Positions 1 to 4,632 of a stretch of 6,802 nucleotides of DNA are shown piece after piece; the first letter of the stretch is position 1; every line of letters begins with the position of its first letter. A program made the translations under genes and the position numbers. A model generated the notes under the pieces. The model ran no database searches and had not been told where the DNA came from. It worked only from the letters and a program-made list of their open reading frames with translations. Source of the stretch: an uncultured Candidatus Saccharibacteria bacterium (lineage in GTDB: Bacteria > Patescibacteriota > Saccharimonadia > Saccharimonadales > Saccharimonadaceae); contig CANEKB010000061.1 in assembly GCA_947427985.1 (NCBI GenBank), forward strand, positions 1-6,802, read 5' to 3'.

Positions 1-11
1 AATTTTTATAG

Positions 12-17
12 TATAAT
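12..17 (+). promoter_or_regulatory. -10 box of the rarA promoter
   Basis: A perfect TATAAT lies just upstream of rarA, with six bases (ATAGTC) between it and the ATG. Transcription normally starts about seven bases after a -10 box, which puts the start at or within a base of the start codon. There is no room for a ribosome binding site, so the message looks leaderless. The -35 region would lie outside the window. Confidence 0.7.
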
Positions 18-23
18 ATAGTC

Positions 24-1229
24 ATGAATCGGGTACCACTAGCGGAGCGCATGCGTCCTCAGACCCTTGACGAGGTCGTCGGTCAAGACGCAATTATCGG
101 TGATGGCAAAATCTTGACCGAAATCGTCCGCAAGGCCGAACCGGTAAATTTGATCTTTTGGGGTCCGCCCGGTACTGGTAAAACTACGCTTGCTCGGATT
201 CTGGCTCGTGAATATCAGGCGGATTTCGTTGAACTTTCTGCGGTTACTGCTAAGAAGGCGGATATTGAACAAGTTGTCGAGCGCGCTCGGGTAAACTGGA
301 ATCTTAAAACCCGTACGGTACTCTTCGTGGACGAAATTCACCGTTTCAACAAGGCACAGCAGGATGCTTTTCTTCCGCACGTCGAGTCGGGTTTGATTAT
401 TTTGATCGGCGCCACTACCGAGAACCCTAGTTTTGAGGTGATTTCGCCGTTAATCTCGCGTTCGCGAGTAGTGATCGTCTCGGCGCTCAAAAAATCCGAT
501 ATCGTCGAGGTTCTCAAGCGCGCAATCAAAGCCGAAGGGGCTGAGAAGCGCGTTTTGGACGAGGCGATTGATTATATTGCTGAACTCTCGGCTGGTGATG
601 CCCGTTCGGCCTTGGGTGACCTCGAGCTCTCTCTTAGCCTTGCGAAAAAAGTCGATAAGAAGGTGGTTGAGACCGCCGTCGGCAAGAAGATGCCGCTCTA
701 CGACAAGTCTGGCGATTATCATTATGATAATATTTCGGCTTTTATCAAATCCATGCGTGGTTCCGACATTGATGCTACGCTTTATTACCTCGCGCGCATG
801 GTTCAGAGCGGGGAAGATCCGAAATTTATTGCTCGGCGCATGGTGATTTTTGCTTCGGAGGATATTGGTTTGGCCGCTAGTGCTGCCCTGAATCTTGCCG
901 TGAGCTGCTTCCAAGCGATCGAGCGGGTCGGTATGCCAGAAGGTGGGATTATATTGAGTCACGTAGCGGTCGTCTTGGCGAAAGCGCCGAAAAACCGTGA
1001 CACTTACAACGGCTGGGCTCGGGCGCAGGCCTTGGCTGAGAAAAGTATGGGCGCCCCGGTGCCAACTTGGCTACGCAATGCACCGACCAAGCTGATGAAA
1101 GATCTCGGCTTCGGTGAAGGCCAGAAATGGGAAGCTGGCTTCCATCTCGACAAATCATATCTTCCCGACGAGGTTAAGGGTCAAAAAATCTTCGGCCAGC
1201 CCTCAAATTATAACCACAACGAGAAATAA
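24..1229 (+). CDS. rarA: Replication-associated recombination protein A (RarA/MgsA), AAA+ ATPase
   Basis: This is a 401-residue AAA+ ATPase of the RarA/MgsA/WRNIP1 family. These are cytoplasmic clamp-loader relatives that act at stalled replication forks and single-strand DNA gaps. Seen in the sequence: Walker A GPPGTGKT at residues 47-54, Walker B VLFVDEIH at 99-106, sensor 1 GATTENPSF at 129-137, a probable arginine finger in SRSR (around 146), and sensor 2 in AGDARSAL (R194). The C-terminal oligomerisation part carries the family hallmarks FASEDIGLA (276-284) and YLPDEVKG (379-386). It is somewhat shorter than E. coli RarA (447 residues), mainly at the N-terminus, but nothing essential is missing. 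The start is fixed by an in-frame TAG at 9-11, so 24 is the first possible ATG, and a -10 box at 12-17 makes it apparently leaderless. No terminator is visible between its stop and the next promoter. Confidence 0.96.
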   Translation: MNRVPLAERMRPQTLDEVVGQDAIIGDGKILTEIVRKAEPVNLIFWGPPGTGKTTLARILAREYQADFVELSAVTAKKADIEQVVERARVNWNLKTRTVLFVDEIHRFNKAQQDAFLPHVESGLIILIGATTENPSFEVISPLISRSRVVIVSALKKSDIVEVLKRAIKAEGAEKRVLDEAIDYIAELSAGDARSALGDLELSLSLAKKVDKKVVETAVGKKMPLYDKSGDYHYDNISAFIKSMRGSDIDATLYYLARMVQSGEDPKFIARRMVIFASEDIGLAASAALNLAVSCFQAIERVGMPEGGIILSHVAVVLAKAPKNRDTYNGWARAQALAEKSMGAPVPTWLRNAPTKLMKDLGFGEGQKWEAGFHLDKSYLPDEVKGQKIFGQPSNYNHNEK

Positions 1230-1243
1230 ACCCGATTGTTCTA

Positions 1244-1272
1244 TTGACAAAAACGACAATCTGTGCTACAAT
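1244..1272 (+). promoter_or_regulatory. Sigma-70-type promoter of the unknown gene at 1315
   Basis: A perfect -35 TTGACA (1244-1249) is followed after exactly 17 bases by TACAAT (1267-1272). A TG one base upstream of the -10 box makes it extended as well. The expected transcript starts near 1279, giving a leader of about 36 nt. It is the most canonical promoter in the window. A 6-bp inverted repeat, GATTGT 1234-1239 and ACAATC 1256-1261, brackets the -35 box and could be an operator, though it is short enough to be chance. Confidence 0.85.
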
Positions 1273-1301
1273 AGAAAGAGGATACCTATCCAAAACTGCA
1301 T

Positions 1302-1308
1302 AGGAGGG
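1302..1308 (+). promoter_or_regulatory. Strong Shine-Dalgarno site deciding the start at 1315
   Basis: AGGAGGG lies six bases before the ATG at 1315. The reading frame is open further upstream, back to an ATG at 1114 inside rarA, but this site and the promoter at 1244-1272 both point to 1315 as the real start. Confidence 0.9.
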
Positions 1309-1314
1309 TTTTCT

Positions 1315-2142
1315 ATGAGTATTTTATCATCCCTGTACAAGGAGCCGGTACAAAGAGAGGTCGACTGCCATTCGACGGCTAGCTTCGAGTATCTGAGTCG
1401 CCTCGTGCGTGTTGGTAGTTTTCTTCAACTTCCGGAGGGTGACGCTTTTCTGGACCACCCGCAATTTCGAGATCGGGGCTGGATTGATCACCTGGTCGAC
1501 GACATTCTGCGGATGCGCAGCCGTTGGCAAGAATGGAACTATCGGCGTATTCTGAAGAGTTATCAGCTCGACGACCCCGATGTCATCCGTCGGCTCAACC
1601 TGGCGGACGACATGATCCTCATCCTGACTCTTCTGCAAGAAACCCACGCCCTGAGTAGCACGTTCCTACACACCTTTGTCCATCTGGCCGACCTTGAGCA
1701 TCCCCACCAAGTTCTCGGGTTTAACCTGTCAGTTCTGTCCGACCCCGAGGACAAGCAGTGCTATTATGTCACGGTCGAGAAGTATCGTGCCGCGCACGGA
1801 ACGGCCCAGGAGACTTGTCGCACTCTGATCCGCGAGCTGCAGGTACTGCGCAATACCCTCTACGGTCTGATCTTTGGCGACAGCGACAAGGAGATGCAGA
1901 CGGTCCTGACAGGTATCAACCTGGACTTTGGCCTGAAAAGCAGCCACGCCAAGACCACTTGGCTACGCCGCGAACTGTCGATTGTTCGCGAACCCTATCC
2001 GGACGCACTGCATTTCCAGGCGCTAAGCCTCTACTCTAAGTACATGGGACAGCTTTACGCCGATCTTCAACAGCTCCCACCAACTTTCGTGGAGTATAAC
2101 GAGATTATCGCTCAGCTCAAAACCAAGGGGCCTTCCACGTGA
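1315..2142 (+). CDS. Unrecognised 275-residue soluble protein
   Basis: I do not recognise this protein. It is a predicted soluble, mostly helical, charged protein with no signal peptide, no membrane segment and no nucleotide-binding or catalytic motif that I can name. It has three cysteines (18, 149, 168) with no metal-site spacing. Histidines are frequent in the middle part, around residues 111-131 (for example LHTFVHLADLEHPHQ), but form no known motif. The start follows from the AGGAGGG site and the promoter just upstream, and 3' it ends in a hairpin that overlaps its TGA stop. It is therefore a single-gene transcription unit between rarA and ppa. Codon use stands out: in the 60 codons from 1741 to 1920, 46 end in G or C, against 32 of the first 60 in ppa and 28 of the first 60 in the kinase gene. 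Recent transfer, or selection for high expression, could explain this. That it is a real gene is near certain; its role is unknown. Confidence 0.9.
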   Translation: MSILSSLYKEPVQREVDCHSTASFEYLSRLVRVGSFLQLPEGDAFLDHPQFRDRGWIDHLVDDILRMRSRWQEWNYRRILKSYQLDDPDVIRRLNLADDMILILTLLQETHALSSTFLHTFVHLADLEHPHQVLGFNLSVLSDPEDKQCYYVTVEKYRAAHGTAQETCRTLIRELQVLRNTLYGLIFGDSDKEMQTVLTGINLDFGLKSSHAKTTWLRRELSIVREPYPDALHFQALSLYSKYMGQLYADLQQLPPTFVEYNEIIAQLKTKGPST

Positions 2143-2149
2143 AGGTCCC
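2127..2149 (+). terminator. Probable terminator hairpin of the unknown gene
   Basis: GGGGCCTTC (2127-2135) pairs with GAAGGTCCC (2141-2149) across the five-base loop CACGT, giving nine pairs including one G-U. The gene's TGA stop (2140-2142) starts in the loop, so the hairpin overlaps the coding end. The tail GTTTACTGTCTT is only moderately U-rich, so termination may be partial and some transcripts may continue into ppa. Confidence 0.6.
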
Positions 2150-2175
2150 GTTTACTGTCTTATATGTTGCGGATT

Positions 2176-2186
2176 TATGCTATAAT
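2176..2186 (+). promoter_or_regulatory. Extended -10 promoter of ppa
   Basis: TATGCTATAAT contains a perfect TATAAT (2181-2186) with the extended TGn element. No convincing -35 hexamer lies 17 bases upstream, as expected for extended -10 promoters. Expected start is near 2193, giving a leader of about 17 nt that holds the ribosome binding site. The same 11-mer recurs at both divergent promoters near 6444-6477. Confidence 0.78.
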
Positions 2187-2198
2187 GTTTTTATAAAC

Positions 2199-2204
2199 AA
2201 GGAG
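2199..2204 (+). promoter_or_regulatory. Ribosome binding site of ppa
   Basis: AAGGAG sits five bases upstream of the ATG at 2210 and supports that start. Confidence 0.85.
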
Positions 2205-2209
2205 TTTTT

Positions 2210-2740
2210 ATGGCAGATTTCAACAAAATTTTGAACCCTGGCGATTATGAAAATGGCGAAATTAACGTCGTCGTTGAGATTCCGACCGGCTCGAATCACA
2301 AGATTGAATGGGACCGCGAGAATGCTTGTTTTATGCTTGATCGCATCGAACCAATCGCTTTCGCAAAACCGACCAACTACGGCTTCATTCCTCAGACTCT
2401 TGATGAGGATGGCGATGAACTTGATGTGCTCTTGATTACCGATCAGCCGCTCACAACTGGTATTTATACCAAAGCTCGCGTGCTCGGTGTTATGAAATTT
2501 GTCGATGATGGCGAAGTTGATGATAAGATTATCGCTGTAGTTGCCGACGACCGCAACAATGGCGACGTTTATCAGACGCTTGAAGATTTGCCAAAGCGCC
2601 TTATTGAACAAATTAATTTCCATTTCAACCACTATAAAGATCTTAAGAAGCCAGGTACGACCGAAGTTAAAGAGTTTGCTGGTCTCGACGAAGCTAAGAA
2701 AGTTATTGCTGACTCGATTAAACGCTGGAACGAACGATAA
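2210..2740 (+). CDS. ppa: Inorganic pyrophosphatase, soluble family I
   Basis: This is a 176-residue cytoplasmic enzyme that hydrolyses pyrophosphate to two phosphates with Mg2+, pulling DNA, RNA and tRNA-charging reactions forward. The length matches the family (E. coli Ppa has about 175). Nearly all active-site residues can be placed by alignment from memory to the E. coli enzyme: E23, K31, E33, R45, Y57, the signature DGDELDV with D67, D69 and D72, then D99, D104 and K106, and Y142-K143. The residue matching E. coli Y51 is a lysine (K53). Promoter, ribosome binding site and terminator are all present, so it is a one-gene unit. An uninterrupted open frame on the opposite strand (2632-2180) is a shadow of the codon pattern. 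Confidence 0.97.
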   Translation: MADFNKILNPGDYENGEINVVVEIPTGSNHKIEWDRENACFMLDRIEPIAFAKPTNYGFIPQTLDEDGDELDVLLITDQPLTTGIYTKARVLGVMKFVDDGEVDDKIIAVVADDRNNGDVYQTLEDLPKRLIEQINFHFNHYKDLKKPGTTEVKEFAGLDEAKKVIADSIKRWNER

Positions 2741-2760
2741 TATAGTATATTGATTAGTAA

Positions 2761-2799
2761 AAGTGGTGACTACCGTCGGTGGTCACCACTTGCATTTTT
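2761..2799 (+). terminator. Strong intrinsic terminator after ppa
   Basis: AAGTGGTGAC (2761-2770) pairs perfectly with GTCACCACTT (2782-2791). A T-G pair and ACC/GGT extend the stem inward to 14 pairs with a GTC loop (2775-2777). It is followed by GCATTTTTA, with five T at 2795-2799. It separates ppa from the two-component genes. Confidence 0.93.
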
Positions 2800-2862
2800 A
2801 TCTGCGACTAAGACCAAAAGGAGTTGAAGAAGTATTTTAAGCCAAAATTAACATCTTTCCGT

Positions 2863-2868
2863 TATAAT
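2863..2868 (+). promoter_or_regulatory. -10 box of the two-component operon promoter
   Basis: A perfect TATAAT overlaps the upstream-most ATG of the regulator frame (2867) and lies seven bases before the next in-frame ATG (2876). The expected transcription start is 2875-2876, so the message would begin at the start codon. No -35 box and no TGn extension are evident. Confidence 0.68.
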
Positions 2869-2875
2869 GCATAGT

Positions 2876-3547
2876 ATGAGAATACTTTATGTCGAAGACG
2901 AAGCGTATCTAGCTTCAGCAGTAATTCATCTGCTAAAGAAGGCCGATATTGCGGTGGACTGGGTGGCAAGTGGGGAAGAAGGTCTAAAATTAGCCACCAA
3001 ACCAGGGTATGATTGCCTGGTACTGGATATTATGTTGCCGGGTGTTTCTGGTTGGGATATTTTGAAGGAGGTGCGTAGTCAAGGCTTAACTACGCCAATT
3101 TTGATGCTTTCGGCCTTGGCAGAAGTAGACGACAAAGTGCGGGCGCTGGAGGCTGGCGCCGACGATTATCTAGCTAAGCCTTTCAAAACCGCCGAACTTA
3201 TTGCTAGATTAAAAGCGCTAACGCGGCGTCCTCCGCTTCAAACTGACGAAACTCTACGCTATGCTGACCTCGAATATGATCTGAGTAACCGTCTTCTAAA
3301 CGGCACTCCGCTCACGGCGAAAGAAGCTGAACTTTTTGAGCTCTTAATCCGTCATCCAGAACAGATCCAGCCAAAAGCGCAGTTGCTCGCGCGGGCTTGG
3401 GGCAACGAAGCAGCCTCGTCTGATAACTATGTTGAAGTTTACATGAGTTATCTGCGTAAGAAGCTCGAGCAGCTTGGCTCGAGTGCAACTATTAAGACTA
3501 TTCGTAATCTAGGCTATAAGCTGACTAGCGAAAAAGATGTTTCGTAA
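2876..3547 (+). CDS. Response regulator, OmpR/PhoB family
   Basis: This 223-residue DNA-binding response regulator is phosphorylated by its partner kinase and then binds promoters. The receiver domain (about 1-115) has the acidic pair E7-D8, phosphoacceptor D51 in LVLDIMLPG, switch serine S79 and lysine K101 in KPF, all in family order. The winged-helix output domain (about 125-218) shows the OmpR-type motif NYVEVYMSYLRKKL and the C-terminal IRNLGYKL. The frame also has an ATG at 2867, but that lies inside the -10 box, and MRILYVEDE from 2876 is the usual family start. It overlaps the kinase gene by 11 bases, so the two are co-transcribed and probably translationally coupled. Its target genes cannot be read from the sequence. 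Confidence 0.95.
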   Translation: MRILYVEDEAYLASAVIHLLKKADIAVDWVASGEEGLKLATKPGYDCLVLDIMLPGVSGWDILKEVRSQGLTTPILMLSALAEVDDKVRALEAGADDYLAKPFKTAELIARLKALTRRPPLQTDETLRYADLEYDLSNRLLNGTPLTAKEAELFELLIRHPEQIQPKAQLLARAWGNEAASSDNYVEVYMSYLRKKLEQLGSSATIKTIRNLGYKLTSEKDVS

Positions 3548-4490
3548 CCTTCGTAACCGCTTTATTGTAATCACTATGATAGTCACGGCGATTGTGCTAG
3601 TGGTGGCTTTTTCAGCGATTTATGCCGTAGCGCGTGGAACGGCCGAGCGGCGCCCTTATATGATTGAGGCGGTTTTTAGTCTCGGTGATGATCAGACCGT
3701 GTTTCAAACCGTTCGTCGTCAAGTGCAGGCCGAGCGACGCGAGGCTTCGGCTTCGTTATTGCTATCTTTACTAGTTGTCGGTATTTCGATTGAGTTTGTT
3801 GTGGCGATCCTCTCCTACTTTTTAGCCGAGGCGGCGATCGCTCCGGTTAAAGAGGCCTATGATGCGCAAAAAACCTTTATCGCCAACGCTAGTCATGAAA
3901 TCAAAACTCCACTAGCGGCGATTTCAGCTAATCTCGAAGCGGCTGAGATTGTGGATAATCCTTGGATTGACAATGTCTCGCATGAGGTGAAAGCTTTAAC
4001 AACCCTAAATCAAGAGTTGCTAGCGCTTAGTCGCGCCGATCAAGTTTTTAGTACCTTGCAGCCATCTTCCGGCGAACCCGTTGAACTCTTGTCGACAATC
4101 AATGAGGTGATTGCGCCTTTTGCCTCACGCATCGAACAAAATGGCATTGATTATCAGCTACGCACCCGACTCAAAAATCCCAAAGCTGATCTCGCTCGGT
4201 CAGATTTTATGCAAATTCTGACGATTCTCTTTGATAATGCCGTTAAGTATTGCGACAAGGCCATTGAACTAAATGTTAAATCGCGCTCAATTTCCGTCAA
4301 AAACGACGGCGCGACGATTCCTAGCGAAGATCTACCTCATATCTTCGAGCGGTTCTATCAGAGCGACAAAAGTTCCGAAGGGGTCGGTCTTGGCCTCGCT
4401 ATTGCGCAGTCGCTTGCTGAAAAGAATCATTGGAAACTCACGGTTAGTTCTAGTGCAAGAACTGGCACTACATTTGCAATAGAATTCTAA
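3537..4490 (+). CDS. Sensor histidine kinase, membrane-bound, no HAMP domain
   Basis: This is a 317-residue transmitter and partner of the regulator just upstream. Two membrane segments are clear (about 9-32 and 72-97), flanking a short outside loop of about 40 residues. TM2 leads almost directly into the dimerisation helix: only about 25 residues separate it from the phosphoacceptor H120 in the H-box ASHEIKTP, too few for a HAMP domain. The ATPase domain has an N-box FDNAVKY (N234), a G1-type box NDGATIP (256-262), an F-box IFERFY (269-274) and G2 GVGLGLAI (282-289). The G1 box has N-D-G-A rather than D-x-G-x-G, a variant I know from other kinases, so it is probably active. The ATG at 3537 lies inside the end of the regulator gene with no strong ribosome binding site, which fits coupled translation. 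The TAA stop forms the left end of the fold-back element at 4488-4632. The signal sensed is unknown. Confidence 0.94.
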   Translation: MFRNLRNRFIVITMIVTAIVLVVAFSAIYAVARGTAERRPYMIEAVFSLGDDQTVFQTVRRQVQAERREASASLLLSLLVVGISIEFVVAILSYFLAEAAIAPVKEAYDAQKTFIANASHEIKTPLAAISANLEAAEIVDNPWIDNVSHEVKALTTLNQELLALSRADQVFSTLQPSSGEPVELLSTINEVIAPFASRIEQNGIDYQLRTRLKNPKADLARSDFMQILTILFDNAVKYCDKAIELNVKSRSISVKNDGATIPSEDLPHIFERFYQSDKSSEGVGLGLAIAQSLAEKNHWKLTVSSSARTGTTFAIEF

Positions 4491-4632
4491 AGTGTGGAGT
4501 GGAGATTCTTTTCGCGGTGTTTCGAGGGGGTGCGGAGCTTGCTAGCGAGCATGCAGCGCCTGAGACCCGTAAAGACGGGCTCGAAGGACGCGTCCCGAGA
4601 AAACCACAAAAGAACCTCCCGTCCACACTTTA
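4488..4632. repeat. 145-bp fold-back element between convergent stop codons
   Basis: The left end (4488-4512) and the inverted right end (4608-4632) match at 22 of 25 positions: TAAAGTGTGGA is identical, then seven bases with GGAG shared, then TTCTTTT is identical. Weaker similarity continues inward (GCGGTGTTTC against GTGGTTTTC). The interior is GC-rich and contains further hairpins: GCTTG/CGAGC around 4538-4550 and CCCGT/ACGGG at 4566-4579. The kinase stop TAA (4488-4490) and the exporter stop (4630-4632 on the minus strand) are both part of the repeat. A TA dinucleotide sits at each end, as in a small transposon remnant with TA target duplication, but a structured RNA or a large two-way terminator fits as well. 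It fills the whole gap between the two genes, and no convincing gene lies in it. Confidence 0.75.

Noticed and set aside
450..962. 170-codon open frame antisense to rarA
   Set aside because: Lies fully within the well-supported rarA gene and lacks initiation signals.
1114..1314. 67-codon upstream extension of the unknown gene, starting inside rarA
   Set aside because: It overlaps the rarA end, crosses the promoter at 1244-1272, and its translation is rich in odd residues with no ribosome binding site. The AGGAGGG site fixes the start at 1315.
2180..2632. 150-codon open frame antisense to ppa
   Set aside because: Opposite strand of a clear enzyme gene, with no promoter or ribosome binding site and no recognisable protein. 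It is a codon-pattern shadow.
2824..2874. 16-codon frame from TTG just after AGGAG
   Set aside because: The Shine-Dalgarno-like AGGAG touches the TTG with no spacer, and the frame ends in the promoter of the regulator. Too short and badly spaced to support.
2867..2875. Longer start of the response regulator (MHS extension)
   Set aside because: The ATG at 2867 overlaps the TATAAT box, and the family start is MRILYVEDE at 2876.
4488..4632. Known small RNA (SRP RNA, 6S RNA) or tRNA in the fold-back element
   Set aside because: I found no SRP apical motif (GGAAG with AGCAG), no single long rod with a central bubble as in 6S RNA, and no T-arm or cloverleaf on either strand.
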